Assembly (NCBI RefSeq): GCF_000316575.1
Contig: NC_019682.1
Location: forward strand, 1,116,001-1,180,000
DNA: 64,000 nt
Source of the DNA: Calothrix sp. PCC 7507
Lineage (GTDB): Bacteria; Cyanobacteriota; Cyanobacteriia; Cyanobacteriales; Nostocaceae
Direction of reading: 5' to 3'
In this document: piece by piece, positions 33,114 to 42,546 of the stretch
Position numbering within the stretch: position 1 is the first letter of the stretch
Layout of the letters: the number at the start of each line of letters is the position of its first letter
Program-made: the position numbers and the translations under genes
Notes under the pieces: generated by a model
What the model saw: the letters and a program-made list of their open reading frames with translations, nothing else
Told to the model about the DNA's origin: nothing
Databases searched by the model: none

Positions 33114-33467
33114 AGAATTAACCTCATGAGTAAAAACGTATTTTTGCTAGATGATTTTCTCTGCTGCTAGACGACAATCATTGAGCAGCATATTAAGTTC
33201 TTGGACGACTGTAAAGGGGTTTTTACCTAAAAAAATAGCAGCGATCGCAGCTTCATAGGGATTTCTACCTGTTCTCTTTCTGGAAGAGTGTCAAGTTGAC
33301 GAAGTACAGGCTGAAAAATCTTTCCGTGCTTGGGTACAAGAGGAAGTGCAGACATTACACCACGAGATTTGAAGGGGCTAGATGACCTATTAACCATCAA
33401 TCAGACCTCAATTTTAAGTCATGACCAGAAAGAAGATGGAATGAAATTTTCAATAGCAAATCATCAT
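33114..33467. other. Intergenic region with gene remnants
   Basis: 354 bases. On the minus strand about 33150-33275 reads NPYEAAIAAIFLGKNPFTVV, then QELNMLLNDCRLAAEKII and a stop; on the plus strand about 33265-33373 reads LEECQVDEVQAEKSFRAWVQ, then EEVQTLHHEI and a stop. Neither has a plausible start. They look like the ends of two decayed genes; families not recognised. Confidence 0.35.
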
Positions 33468-34073
33468 TTATTGTAGCAGACTTGCTATCAAGCTGATTAT
33501 AAGTGGTAAAACAATTGTGACGAAAGCAGCTATAACTAAAATCAGAATAAAGGAAAATATCTGCTTTAGATTAAAAATAAAATGCCGATACCATTTTTCC
33601 GTTTCTGTAAAAATAATTAGTTGCTTCTTTAAATTGACACATGGTATCCAATATTTTGATTCAGAATAAAAACCCGATTTACAAATTGATTTATAACCTC
33701 TAGCTTGGTAAAAGTTTACTGCTGCTAGTGATGAAGTTACATAAATGACTTTATGCCGTTTATCAAGCGCTATTTCCTCCACAGCCTCGAGCAGTTGTGT
33801 GCCTAGTCGTTGGCGCATGAAATCTGGATGGACATATACACCTCCGATTAGGGACTGCTGAATTAAAACAGATGCAAATCCGATGATTTCATTTTCATAC
33901 TCTGCAACAACTCCTATCTCATCTTTCGCTAATCTTGCTGATGCTTGACTGCGGATTAAAGACTCGATCTGACTTGAATCGTAGCTTGATGTTAGAGTTC
34001 TCAGTGAACTGGCTTGTAGTTCTAGAATTTTCTCTAAGTCTTCTGGCTTTGATAGACGAATTTGAAAATCCAT
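33468..34073 (-). CDS. GNAT acetyltransferase with a C-terminal membrane anchor
   Basis: 201 residues. Residues 1-140 form a GNAT fold with the acetyl-CoA-binding motif A: GGVYVHPDFMRQRLGTQLLE (R/Q-x-x-G-x-G/A type) and NFYQARGYKSI (motif B). The last 40 residues (FSFILILVIAAFVTIVLPLI, ISLIASLL) form a strong hydrophobic hairpin or single long helix, which is unusual for this family. The enzyme would therefore work at the membrane surface. Substrate unknown; overlaps no neighbour. Confidence 0.82.
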   Translation of the reverse strand: MDFQIRLSKPEDLEKILELQASSLRTLTSSYDSSQIESLIRSQASARLAKDEIGVVAEYENEIIGFASVLIQQSLIGGVYVHPDFMRQRLGTQLLEAVEEIALDKRHKVIYVTSSLAAVNFYQARGYKSICKSGFYSESKYWIPCVNLKKQLIIFTETEKWYRHFIFNLKQIFSFILILVIAAFVTIVLPLIISLIASLLQ

Positions 34074-34778
34074 AATTTATAGCAGTCCTCAGATGAATGA
34101 AATACACCCAACACAAAGGAGTCAGGAGCCAGAATCTTTAATTTTCCTTTTGACTAGAGGCGGAGCTTTCCTTGCTCTGCTCCTCAATCAAGGGTGTATT
34201 GTACTCGACTGATAGCCGCTATATAAAGCTATAAAAACGAGTGCATCTCAGTTTCAACACCCAGAGGCTAAAGCCTAAAGCTGTAGAGACATTTCACATA
34301 ACGTAGTCCCAAAATGCAGAGAGGTTTTCCGGAATCTGTCAAACGTCCCTCAAATTAAGATCCCCCTAACTCGTAATGTTCATCGAGTTAGGGGGATCAA
34401 ATATGTGGTAGTCTATAATTGTTTCGGTATATTGTGTTACGACTCGATTCTAAATCCTATTTTTGGTTTTGAGTAGTGTTATTACTAGAGTTTATAGTAT
34501 TTTTATTACTTCTTTACCACCGCTTCATCCCTGTTATGAGTTGAGCAGCTCGTATATGGTAAGTATGACTATAGGCACAGGCCTCAAACCATGTCAGTTG
34601 AATCACTTGTAATTAAGGTACTCCTCTACTGCTTGCAGCAAAAGCTTTCCATAACTCACCCCTCGGTGGTACTACTGTCTGTGGGATTGGAGAAGTTGGG
34701 GGCGAGTTTGTACGGCTGTTATGGGTCTTCAGCAAAACATGATCTTAGTCATCATTCTCGTCAATATCTGTAAAACAT
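34074..34778. other. Intergenic region
   Basis: 705 bases. It has a possible small element (34101-34200) with 9-base ends AATACACCC/GGGTGTATT, and the 40-base hairpin at 34359-34398. The part 34590-34778 has an open plus frame (60 codons) without family resemblance that I reject. The rest holds nothing recognised. Confidence 0.45.
34359..34398. repeat. Perfect hairpin, GATCCCC type
   Basis: 15-base perfect stem GATCCCCCTAACTCG / CGAGTTAGGGGGATC with a 10-base spacer. The same GATCCCC...GGGGATC theme is seen at 46031-46061; this may be a REP-like repeat or terminator. Confidence 0.7.
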
Positions 34779-35345
34779 ATGAAACTCAAGATTGTCGCTA
34801 CTGTCGCCCTGCTGGCTTGTTTTGGGTTTACAGAACAAGCTTTATCGTTGAATCCACAAGACTTGGATCAATTGAAAACGACGGGTGGTTGTCCCCGTTG
34901 TGATTTTAGCGGCGCAAATCTAACTCAACTTAATTTAGCTGGAGTAAATTTGCGAGACGCTAACTTGAAAGGAGCCACATTATCTAAAGTTAATCTCACC
35001 AACGCAGACCTCACTGGTGCAAATCTAGAAGCTGCAATTCTCAATTCTGCTAATCTTAGCGGTGCTTCTTTAACAGGTACAAATTTGAAATCAGCCTCTC
35101 TAGAAAATGCAGATTTGTCTTATGCTGGCTTGATTAGTGCCAATTTAGAAGCAGCTAATCTCAAGGGTGCGAAGTTGCTGTTTACCAATTTTCGAGGGGC
35201 ACACTTTCGACTGACAATTATGCCTGGGGGTACTGTAACTTCTGACAAACCTTATTCGTGGTCGTTAGAGCGGACATCTGTTGTCAGAGAATGTAACAAG
35301 TTTAAACCTGAAGAGACCCCAGGCACAACCTGCCAGGGACAGTAA
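34779..35345 (+). CDS. Secreted pentapeptide repeat protein
   Basis: 188 residues. Signal peptide (MKLKIVATVALLACFGFTEQ, then ALS) and a Cys pair CPRCDFSGANL at the start of the mature chain, followed by about 18 pentapeptide repeats (LAGVNLRDANLKGATLS...). The C-terminal 45 residues are non-repeat with another cysteine pair (ECNK...TTC). Such exported pentapeptide proteins exist in cyanobacteria (lumenal or periplasmic) with unclear roles. Confidence 0.82.
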   Translation: MKLKIVATVALLACFGFTEQALSLNPQDLDQLKTTGGCPRCDFSGANLTQLNLAGVNLRDANLKGATLSKVNLTNADLTGANLEAAILNSANLSGASLTGTNLKSASLENADLSYAGLISANLEAANLKGAKLLFTNFRGAHFRLTIMPGGTVTSDKPYSWSLERTSVVRECNKFKPEETPGTTCQGQ

Positions 35346-35432
35346 GGGAGTGGGGGAGATGAGGGAGACAAGGGAGATGGGGGAGATAAATAATAACCCA
35401 ATCCCTATTCCCCAATCCCCAATCCCCAATTC
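35343..35432. repeat. Heptamer-type repeats (GGGAGA; CCCCAAT)
   Basis: GGGAGATG/GGGAGACA-like units at 35346-35388, then CCCCAATC units at 35408-35432, filling the gap before the amidohydrolase gene. Belongs to the same class as the CCCCAGT array at 40842-40956. Confidence 0.65.
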
Positions 35433-35475
35433 CCTCTTTATCATGGGAACAAAGCCAGTAAACTGTGATTGACCC

Positions 35476-36684
35476 ATGCTTACCCGGATTAAAGACTTAG
35501 CCACTAAACTAGCGCCCCGGTTAATCGAAATTCGTCGCCACATTCACTCCCATCCAGAACTTAGCGGTCAGGAGTATCAAACAGCAGCTTTTGTGGCTGG
35601 TGTTTTGTCTTCGAGTGGTCTTCATGTGCTGGAGGGTGTTGGTAAGACTGGTGTGATTGGAGAACTACCAACCAGTGATAGAGATGAGCGTTTATTGGCA
35701 ATTCGCACTGATATGGATGCTTTGCCAATTCAAGAACGCACTGGTTTGGAATATGCCTCACGAGCGAAGGGTGTGATGCACGCTTGCGGTCACGATGTTC
35801 ATACCACAGTGGGGTTAGGAACGGCCATGATACTGTCCCAAGTGGCAGAAGAGTTAGATGGTAGGGTGCGGTTTTTGTTTCAGCCAGCAGAGGAAATTGC
35901 TCAAGGGGCAAGCTGGATGGTGCAAGATGGGGCAATGACGAATGTCTCGGCGGTGTTAGGGGTTCATGTATTCCCTTCTATACCGGCGGGTTCAATTGGT
36001 GTGCGTTATGGTGCGTTGACGGCTGCAGCCGATGATTTAGAAATTATCATTATGGGTGAATCGGGACATGGCGCTCGTCCCCATGAGGCGATTGATGCGA
36101 TTTGGATTGCCGCGCAAGTGGTGACTGCATTGCAGCAAGCAATTAGCCGGACGCAAAATCCCTTACGCCCTGTAGTATTGAGTATAGGAAAAATTAATGG
36201 TGGTAGAGCGCCGAATGTGATTGCTGATCAAGTGCAGTTGTTGGGAACAGTGCGATCGCTCCATCCTGAAACCCGTGCTAATTTACCCAACTGGATTGAT
36301 AATATTGTCGCTAATGTCTGTCATGCTTACGGGGCGCGTTATCAAGTCAATTATCATCAAGGCGTGCCCAGTGTCCAAAATGATTATACCCTGACACAAC
36401 TATTACAATCAGCTGCTGAAGAAGCGTGGAGTAGCGATCGCGTCCAAGTCTTACCGGAGGCTTCGCTGGGTGCTGAAGATTTTTCTGTGTATTTGGATCA
36501 CGCCCCCGGTTCTATGTTTCGCTTGGGTGTGGGTTACACAGATAGAATCACTAACCACCCATTACATCACCCTGAATTTGAGGTTGATGAATCTGCGATT
36601 ATTACCGGGGTTGTAACTATGGCTTATGCAGCCTATAAATATTGCCAGCAAGACGGAAAATCAGCCTTAAACTATAGCATTTGA
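35476..36684 (+). CDS. M20 family metallopeptidase (N-acyl-amino-acid amidohydrolase type)
   Basis: 402 residues. Zn-dependent M20D amidohydrolase, resembling aminoacylase/hippurate hydrolase-like and auxin-conjugate hydrolases. The metal-site motifs are RTDMDALPIQERTGLEYASR, MHACGHDVHTTVGLGTAMIL, FQPAEEIAQGASWMVQDGAM and SLGAEDFSVYLDHAPGSMFR, with the late NHPLHHPEFEVDESA. Length is typical (380-410). Substrate not assignable; probably releases an amino acid from an N-acyl or similar conjugate. Converges on the hemerythrin gene. Confidence 0.92.
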   Translation: MLTRIKDLATKLAPRLIEIRRHIHSHPELSGQEYQTAAFVAGVLSSSGLHVLEGVGKTGVIGELPTSDRDERLLAIRTDMDALPIQERTGLEYASRAKGVMHACGHDVHTTVGLGTAMILSQVAEELDGRVRFLFQPAEEIAQGASWMVQDGAMTNVSAVLGVHVFPSIPAGSIGVRYGALTAAADDLEIIIMGESGHGARPHEAIDAIWIAAQVVTALQQAISRTQNPLRPVVLSIGKINGGRAPNVIADQVQLLGTVRSLHPETRANLPNWIDNIVANVCHAYGARYQVNYHQGVPSVQNDYTLTQLLQSAAEEAWSSDRVQVLPEASLGAEDFSVYLDHAPGSMFRLGVGYTDRITNHPLHHPEFEVDESAIITGVVTMAYAAYKYCQQDGKSALNYSI

Positions 36685-36697
36685 CACATTTTGCCGA

Positions 36698-36742
36698 CTG
36701 TTAACTGTTGACGGTTGACGGTTAACCGTCAACCGTCAACCG
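36698..36742. repeat. Repeats with a large palindrome (CGGTTGACGGTTAACC)
   Basis: CTGTTAA and GACGGTT heptamers that form a perfect palindrome at 36712-36735. Located in the convergent gap. Confidence 0.7.
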
Positions 36743-36754
36743 AATGACTGTGTT

Positions 36755-36780
36755 ATCCCATCCCCTTTTAGAGGTGGGAT
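36755..36780. terminator. Hairpin between convergent genes
   Basis: Stem ATCCCATC/GGTGGGAT with one mismatch around a CCCTTTTAGA loop, between the amidohydrolase gene (plus) and the hemerythrin gene (minus). It could terminate both. Confidence 0.45.
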
Positions 36781-36788
36781 GAGCTTGA

Positions 36789-37844
36789 CTAGACGTTTGA
36801 TCCAGTTTTGGAACTACCTAATCTCTGCTGAATCCGACTTTTAGCAGCTTTGAATTCAGTAGCTAGTTGTTCGGTTTGCTGAGAACTCAAGTTATTGCGA
36901 ATAGCAGCAAACAATGTCGTTTCTTCTTGACGGACATGATCGCTCACAATGTCTTGTAGCTGTTTGACTTGATCTTTGAATTCAGATGCAGAGACGTTAA
37001 TAGCCCTAATTTGCTCTAACCGCCGCTTCATATCAGCTTGTTCGTCATACAATTCTTGAGTATCGCTTTGACCATAGAAACTGCGGACTCTGGGATAGAC
37101 TACTTCCTCTTCCGCTTCAGCATGGGCAGTGAGATCCTTGTAAATTTGACCGAAGTATTCTTGGATCTTTTGTAGATCTTTGCTTTGTAGCAGTTCGGTG
37201 AAGAGGATATTCACCTTGTTGTGATCCATGCGAATCACATCTTGGATGTTCATATCCTGCTTGTCAGTGGTTTGGGTAACAGCGCTACCTACCACACCGC
37301 TAAATGCAGCGATCGCATCTTGAACTCTCGCCCAAATACCTTGGTCAGCATCTTGTCCAGTGAGTTCACGTACTCCTAAAACTTCTAGAATACCTTTGAG
37401 TTGCTCTTGGTGAGCGCGGTTTTCAAAGTTAATCGTATTCAGAGGCCCAATAGCCGCGATCACATCAGCACCAACTTTCTGCGCTGCTTTGTGAATAATC
37501 AAACCAGTCATTACTTGTTGATGTTTCAACAGTTCATGTTGAAATACTTTTTCAAAGAAACTCAATTCTGAACCTTTCATCAATTGACGAGCCTTGTCAA
37601 CAAATTCTGTAACTGTCGATTTTGGCTCTCCGTGAACGCCATACTGAACTATGACAGTGTCTAAAACGCCGAGGTTTTTTTGGTCATCTTCGAGAATTTT
37701 CCGGATGCGATCCGAGATTTCACTATCAGTCGATTCCCGCAAAAATAGTTGCTCATTTTCGATGATCAACTGTTGAATTAATTTTAAGCTGGCCAATTTA
37801 ACCGCAATTGCATTGCGTTTAGCATCATCTAAAGTAGCTACCAT
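36789..37844 (-). CDS. Hemerythrin HHE domain protein
   Basis: 351 residues. The C-terminal half holds the hemerythrin HHE cation-binding pattern: MDHNKVNILFTELLQ, AHAEAEEEVVYPRVRSFYG and VSDHVRQEETTLFAAIRN (H-x-x-x-E, H...E), likely binding di-iron. The N-terminal half is another helical bundle with related helices (ELLKHQQVMTGLIIHKAAQK) and may be a second, degenerate ferritin-like unit. Start ATG 37844 is preferred because GAGGAG precedes it by 8 bases; the longer frame from 37868 lacks this. Role possibly in iron, oxygen or NO sensing; unproven. Confidence 0.88.
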   Translation of the reverse strand: MVATLDDAKRNAIAVKLASLKLIQQLIIENEQLFLRESTDSEISDRIRKILEDDQKNLGVLDTVIVQYGVHGEPKSTVTEFVDKARQLMKGSELSFFEKVFQHELLKHQQVMTGLIIHKAAQKVGADVIAAIGPLNTINFENRAHQEQLKGILEVLGVRELTGQDADQGIWARVQDAIAAFSGVVGSAVTQTTDKQDMNIQDVIRMDHNKVNILFTELLQSKDLQKIQEYFGQIYKDLTAHAEAEEEVVYPRVRSFYGQSDTQELYDEQADMKRRLEQIRAINVSASEFKDQVKQLQDIVSDHVRQEETTLFAAIRNNLSSQQTEQLATEFKAAKSRIQQRLGSSKTGSNV

Positions 37845-38083
37845 TCTTAGTTCTCCTCGGAAAAGCATTTGTAACTATTTAATGGTGGCATATTGGCTAG
37901 TAAGACTTCATCTTTCTTTTGAGCGATCGCCTTCATAACCCAAGATATAAAATAGGAAAAGTATCCAGAAATTTTATATTTCCACTCTTAGAGATATAAC
38001 TAATAAAAAATTACTCTTTCGTCAGATAGATAGATTTTTAATATTAATTTTCTACATTGACTCACAAATAGAGGATGCTAATA

Positions 38084-38629
38084 ATGGAAACGACAAAAAC
38101 AACTTCTTCAACCCCTTTCCCCAATATCCCACCAATTATTGAAAGTGACGATAAAGAGTATCTTGATAGCGGTGTACCCAGCACAGTAGCGATCGCTGGG
38201 CATCCTTTACACCCCCTGAGTGTGATCTTTCCCATCGCCTTCTTAGCCGCCGCTTTAGGAAGTGACTTCGGCTACTGGCTAACTCACGATCCCTTCTGGG
38301 CTAGGGCTTCGTTATGGTTAATTGGACTCGGATTAGCTGGCGGTGTCATCGCCGCAATCATTGGCTTAAGCGACTTTTTGAAAATTGAACGAGTCCGCAA
38401 GCGTACCGCCGGCTGGACACACTTGATTCTTAACGTTGCTATTCTAGTCTTGACAGCCCTAAACTTCATCCTCCGCCAGGGTGACGCTGAGTCAAGAATC
38501 ATCCCTTTAGGATTGTTAATATCACTTATTGTCGGAACACTAACTAGCGTTTCCGGCTGGTTCGGTGCTGAACTCTCCTATCGCCACAAAATCGGTGTAG
38601 TGGGTGCTGGTAGTAAGAGATATCCTTGA
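38084..38629 (+). CDS. DUF2231 domain-containing membrane protein
   Basis: 181 residues. Four transmembrane helices within about residues 45-165, starting with the family's motif GHPLHPLSVIFPIAFLAAAL, where the histidines may bind heme or metal (inference). Start 38084 is chosen over 38075 because GAGG (38071-38074) is 9 bases from 38084 but touches 38075. Divergent from the hemerythrin gene (start 37844), and the two could share regulation. Function unknown. Confidence 0.85.
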   Translation: METTKTTSSTPFPNIPPIIESDDKEYLDSGVPSTVAIAGHPLHPLSVIFPIAFLAAALGSDFGYWLTHDPFWARASLWLIGLGLAGGVIAAIIGLSDFLKIERVRKRTAGWTHLILNVAILVLTALNFILRQGDAESRIIPLGLLISLIVGTLTSVSGWFGAELSYRHKIGVVGAGSKRYP

Positions 38630-38995
38630 CACTCCCCTCGGCTCTTCTATTTAAGATACAAGGGGCGGGGTTTCCCCGCCCTCTCGATTGTATTGCATCC
38701 GACCAAGAACCGTTATATTGGCATATTCATAAAGTTAAGCTAATTTCCTCATTATTTAATAGCAATTAAAATTATGTTTGCGACACATGGATTGTCGCAA
38801 CGGGCGGGGAAACCCAGCGCATTTTTTTGACAAAAGGGTTTCGTCATGGGTGGTTTATTTGCACCGTGGCGTACTAAGCGACTGCGGCATTTAAGTTGCA
38901 TAAGACTGTTAACTGTCAACTGTTACTATGATTAAGGAGTAACCTGGAATATTGCTGCTATTCTCTATTCCCACAATTTGACTTGTATTGTTTGT
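38630..38995. other. Intergenic region with an inverted-repeat element
   Basis: 366 bases. An element at 38668-38815 is bounded by GGGTTTCCCCGCCC and GGGCGGGGAAACCC; after it comes a short CTGTTAA-type stretch near 38906-38930. No gene. Confidence 0.5.
38668..38815. mobile_element. Inverted-repeat element (GGGTTTCCCCGCCC ends)
   Basis: 148 bases with perfect 14-base inverted ends (38668-38681 and 38802-38815). Inside is a hairpin TTGCGACA...TGTCGCAA. A single end-like copy is seen at 15792-15805. Possibly the remnant or minimal form of an insertion sequence. Confidence 0.5.
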
Positions 38996-40051
38996 ATGCT
39001 GACGCTGTCTCCCACTCTCCAAGCTAGACTTTCTCAACCCCTGAAAATCGGCTCATTTGAAGTCAAAAGCCGGGTTCTTCAATCGCCTTTATCTGGGGTG
39101 ACGGATATGGTGTTTCGTCGTCTGGTGCGTCGTTATGCGCCAGATTCGATGCTGTATACAGAAATGGTGAACGCTACAGGTTTACACTATGTCAAGCAGT
39201 TACCTAAAATCATGGAGGTAGACCCCAACGAACGACCAATCAGTATTCAGTTATTTGACTGTCGTCCCGATTTTCTAGCAGAAGCAGCGGTGAAAGCGGT
39301 AGCAGAAGGTGCTGATACAGTTGATATCAATATGGGGTGTCCGGTAAATAAAATTACGAAAAATGGCGGTGGTTCTTCGCTGCTGCGTCAACCAGAAGTG
39401 GCTGAGGCGATTGTTCGGGAAGTCGTGAAAGCTGTTGATGTCCCTGTGACGGTGAAAACCCGTATCGGTTGGAATGACCAAGAAATTACGATTCTTGACT
39501 TTGCCAAGCGGATGGAAGATGCAGGGGCAAAAATGATTACAGTACACGGACGCACCCGCGCTCAAGGGTATAATGGCAATGCCCGTTGGGAATGGATTGC
39601 TCGTGTAAAAGAAGTACTTTCGATTCCGGTGATTGGCAATGGGGATATTTTCTCGGTGGAAGCGGCGGTGAAATGTTTAGAGCAAACCGGTGCTGATGGG
39701 GTAATGTGTTCTCGCGGAACGTTGGGTTATCCGTTTCTAGTGGGAGAAGTCGATCGCTTCCTGAAAACTGGCGAACTTTTAGCACCACCAACCCCAATTC
39801 AGCGTTTGGAATGCGCGAGGGAACATTTGCAAGCTTTATGGGAATATAAAGGCGATCGCGGTGTGCGTCAAGCCCGCAAGCACATGACTTGGTACGCTAA
39901 AGGTTTTGTGGGGGCGGCAGATTTACGTGGTAAGTTAAGCTTAGTTGATGATGTCACTCAGGGTTTGGATTTGATTGACAGGGCGATCGCACAACTGGCA
40001 AATGGTTATGAACCAGAATTAGAAGCAGAATCTAGTTTTGCTTTGGTGTAA
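38996..40051 (+). CDS. dusB: tRNA-dihydrouridine synthase B
   Basis: 351 residues. FMN enzyme that reduces uridine in tRNA D-loops. Recognised by LQSPLSGVTDMVFRRLVRRY (FMN-binding start), VDINMGCPVNKITKNGGGSS (catalytic cysteine in the MGCPV motif), VTVKTRIGW, VHGRTRAQGYNG, VIGNGDIFS and CSRGTLGYPFL. Length is typical of the family (about 330-350). A TTG-initiated longer frame exists (38978), but ATG 38996 gives the usual N-terminus. Confidence 0.95.
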   Translation: MLTLSPTLQARLSQPLKIGSFEVKSRVLQSPLSGVTDMVFRRLVRRYAPDSMLYTEMVNATGLHYVKQLPKIMEVDPNERPISIQLFDCRPDFLAEAAVKAVAEGADTVDINMGCPVNKITKNGGGSSLLRQPEVAEAIVREVVKAVDVPVTVKTRIGWNDQEITILDFAKRMEDAGAKMITVHGRTRAQGYNGNARWEWIARVKEVLSIPVIGNGDIFSVEAAVKCLEQTGADGVMCSRGTLGYPFLVGEVDRFLKTGELLAPPTPIQRLECAREHLQALWEYKGDRGVRQARKHMTWYAKGFVGAADLRGKLSLVDDVTQGLDLIDRAIAQLANGYEPELEAESSFALV

Positions 40052-40173
40052 GTATGCAATCATTAAAACCTTGATTTTTGACACTTGACTTTTAAATCAG
40101 TGAACAGTGAACAGTGATCACTGTTCACATTTTTAGTAGGGGATTTGACCCCAGAATCAATACATCCTCTCAA

Positions 40174-40271
40174 CTGATAACTGATAACTGATAACTGATA
40201 ACTGATAACTGATAACTGATAACTGATAACTGATAACTGATAACTGATAACTGATAACTGATAACTGATAA
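40174..40271. repeat. Heptamer array, 14 copies of CTGATAA
   Basis: Fourteen perfect tandem copies of the heptamer CTGATAA (98 bases), the longest uniform array in the window, followed by CTGTTGA. Located between dusB and the GFA-family gene. Confidence 0.95.
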
Positions 40272-40345
40272 CTGTTGACTCTTATACCAGAAGCTAAGTG
40301 TGCCAGTTGGTTAAGTCCTGTAAAATTTACCAGGAGAGAAAACAT

Positions 40346-40795
40346 GTGAATTTTCCGTACACTGGAGGCTGTCAATGCGGACAGATTCGTTATGAAATTC
40401 GTGCTGAACCACTGACTCTCTATGTATGCCATTGTCGGGAGTGTCAGAAACAATCCTCTAGTGCATTTGGCATGTCACTCACTGTCCCCCGTGATGCTGT
40501 TGTCATTGTTCAAGGACAACCAAAAGCTTGGACTCGTAACACCGATAGTGGCCGCCAGATCAAAAACCTGTTCTGTGGAGAGTGCGGAACGCGATTGTTT
40601 CATGAGCGGACTTACAGCCTAGATACAATCAATGTCAAACCCGGAACGTTAGATGATACAAGTTGGTTACGTCCAGTGGCAAATGTTTGGACACGCAGCG
40701 CACAGCCTTGGGTAACTATTTCTGACCAAATGCTCAATTATGATCAGCAACCAGAGGATGTGCATTCACTATGGGAGCAATGGAAAAAACATTAA
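40346..40795 (+). CDS. GFA family protein (glutathione-dependent formaldehyde-activating-like)
   Basis: 149 residues, Zn-binding Mss4/CENP-V fold. The cysteine pattern is complete: [31 protein letters not shown] and [11 protein letters not shown], the usual two zinc sites. Start GTG 40346 is chosen as AGGAG lies 10 bases upstream; the longer frame from 40298 has no signal. Such proteins are rarely true GSH-formaldehyde enzymes, so function is open. It lies 70 bases after the CTGATAA array. Confidence 0.88.
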   Translation: MNFPYTGGCQCGQIRYEIRAEPLTLYVCHCRECQKQSSSAFGMSLTVPRDAVVIVQGQPKAWTRNTDSGRQIKNLFCGECGTRLFHERTYSLDTINVKPGTLDDTSWLRPVANVWTRSAQPWVTISDQMLNYDQQPEDVHSLWEQWKKH

Positions 40796-40841
40796 GGAGG
40801 CAGAAGGCAGAAGGCATAAATAACCACGAAAATATCTTTTT

Positions 40842-40956
40842 CCCAGTCCCGTCCCCAGTCCCCAGTCCCCAGTCCCCAATCCCCAATCCCCAGTCCCCAA
40901 TCCCCAATCCCCAATCCCCAGTCCCCAATCCCCAGTCCCCAGTCCCCAGTCCCCAG
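40842..40956. repeat. Heptamer array (CCCCAGT/CCCCAAT)
   Basis: About fifteen tandem seven-base units, a mixture of CCCCAGT and CCCCAAT. It fills the gap between the convergent GFA-family and decarboxylase genes. Confidence 0.9.
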
Positions 40957-40962
40957 ACAAGT

Positions 40963-42432
40963 CTATTCTTTGACAACTTTTAAAGTACTGAAACTAGTAT
41001 CAGCACAACCGCTAATGAATCCCCCCATTGCCTGAATTTGCCTCAGATAGTCAAGGGCTGGTTTTGTAATTAGTTCTCCGGGCATTAACACCGGTATTCC
41101 TGGTGGGTAGGGACAAACGATTTCTGCACAGATATAATTGCTGGTTTCTTCTAGAGGTAAAGTTTCTGTAGAGCTAAAAAAAGCCTCGCGGGGTGAAATT
41201 TGCATGGAGAATCCCACGTTAAAAATATCATCCCATAAAATGAACCTCTTTTTTTCGGGAGAGGTGGTCATCTGAGCTAAGGTGGTGAAACCTTGGACTA
41301 ATTGCTCAATATCTGCTGAGGTGTTGCCCAAGCTAATAATAAAGGTGAGATGTTGCCGAGAGGAGAATTCCGCAGTCACACCCAGTTTTTGATCTAAGAT
41401 TTCTTCTGCGGCAAATCCCGTTAAACCTAAGCTAGAAACGGTGACAGTTAAGCGTGTTTGATCTAAAGCCACAAAGCCAGGTGACTTTTTACAAGCTGAG
41501 AGGGGAGTAGATAGTCCGGGAATTTGGCTGATTTTAGTTCTGGCTGCCTTGGTAAGTTGCAATGTACGGGACATTAATTCTTGACCGTGGAGTGCCATTT
41601 GCTGACGTGCGGCATCGAGGGAAGCTAAAAGTATATAGCTGGGGCTGGTAGACTGGACTAATTGCAAAGCTTTACTGATGCGATCGCTATCTATCCTATC
41701 ACCTTGAATATGCAGCATCGATGCCTGTGTCATGGCACTGAGGACTTTGTGAATGGATTGCACAGTTAAGTCTGCACCTGCGGCTAAAGCGCTTGTAGGT
41801 AAGTCGGGATGAAACGCGAAGTGTGGTCCATGAGCTTCGTCCACAAGTAAAGGGATATTGTATTGGTGGGTAATGTGAGCGATCGCCCTCAAATCTCCAC
41901 AAACGCCGTAATATGTGGGGTAAACTGCAAAAACTGCTTTGGCATCAGGATGTTGTGCCAGTGCTGCTTGCACAGCATGAGGCGTGATACTATGGGCAAT
42001 ATCTAACACTGGGTCATATTCAGGATTGAGAAAAATTGGTATAGCACCAGAGAGAATTAAACCAGCGATCGCCGAAGAATGCACATTCCGAGGCAAAATA
42101 ATTTTCTCGCCCACACCACAGGTAGCCAGAATTGCGGCTTCAATCCCACAGGTAGAACCATTGACAAGAAACCAGGTTTGTGAAGCACCAAAAGCTGCAG
42201 CTGCGAGTTCTTGCGCTTGTTGGATAACGCCTTGGGGTGTAGATAGATTATCTAAATCTGCTAGTTCGGTTAAATCAGCGCGAAATACAGCTTGACCGAG
42301 TAAATCAGCCAAAGGTTGAGGAATTCCCTTTCCTCGCTTATGTCCTGGGGTATAAAAAGCAGTGTGGAAATGTGCAGCACAAGCTTTTAAGGTATCCAAT
42401 AAAGGTATTTGGTTTTGATTGAGCATTTGCAT
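40963..42432 (-). CDS. Orn/Lys/Arg decarboxylase family protein
   Basis: 489 residues. PLP-dependent fold type I decarboxylase of the group that includes SpeA-like arginine and lysine decarboxylases: [15 protein letters not shown] near the N-terminus, [33 protein letters not shown] and [20 protein letters not shown] (Schiff-base lysine). The C-terminal part ([13 protein letters not shown]) also fits. Length is typical of the short, Gram-positive-type class. Substrate arginine is favoured in cyanobacteria but not proven. Stands alone. Confidence 0.9.
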   Translation of the reverse strand: MQMLNQNQIPLLDTLKACAAHFHTAFYTPGHKRGKGIPQPLADLLGQAVFRADLTELADLDNLSTPQGVIQQAQELAAAAFGASQTWFLVNGSTCGIEAAILATCGVGEKIILPRNVHSSAIAGLILSGAIPIFLNPEYDPVLDIAHSITPHAVQAALAQHPDAKAVFAVYPTYYGVCGDLRAIAHITHQYNIPLLVDEAHGPHFAFHPDLPTSALAAGADLTVQSIHKVLSAMTQASMLHIQGDRIDSDRISKALQLVQSTSPSYILLASLDAARQQMALHGQELMSRTLQLTKAARTKISQIPGLSTPLSACKKSPGFVALDQTRLTVTVSSLGLTGFAAEEILDQKLGVTAEFSSRQHLTFIISLGNTSADIEQLVQGFTTLAQMTTSPEKKRFILWDDIFNVGFSMQISPREAFFSSTETLPLEETSNYICAEIVCPYPPGIPVLMPGELITKPALDYLRQIQAMGGFISGCADTSFSTLKVVKE

Positions 42433-42524
42433 ATAAGATTCATACTTGAATATTGAAATACACGTAGGTAGGGCTATGCCTTACAAAACCCTGATCTACA
42501 GATACTTAATTTTTTGCAATATTT

Positions 42525-42546
42525 AGGACTTACGCAACTGGCACAG
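42525..42546. repeat. AGGACTTACGCAA end copy
   Basis: AGGACTTACGCAACTGGCAC, the end sequence of the element at 23680, without a matching right end nearby. Confidence 0.6.

Noticed and set aside
34101-34200. 100-base element with AATACACCC ends
   Set aside because: Only nine bases match at the ends and no second copy was seen, so it is not listed as a mobile element.
34591-34773. 60-codon plus frame upstream of the secreted pentapeptide gene
   Set aside because: No family resemblance, poor start context and a second overlapping frame of equal quality.
40174-40271. CTGATAA array as a CRISPR-like repeat
   Set aside because: Seven-base units are contiguous with no spacers, so it is a tandem repeat.
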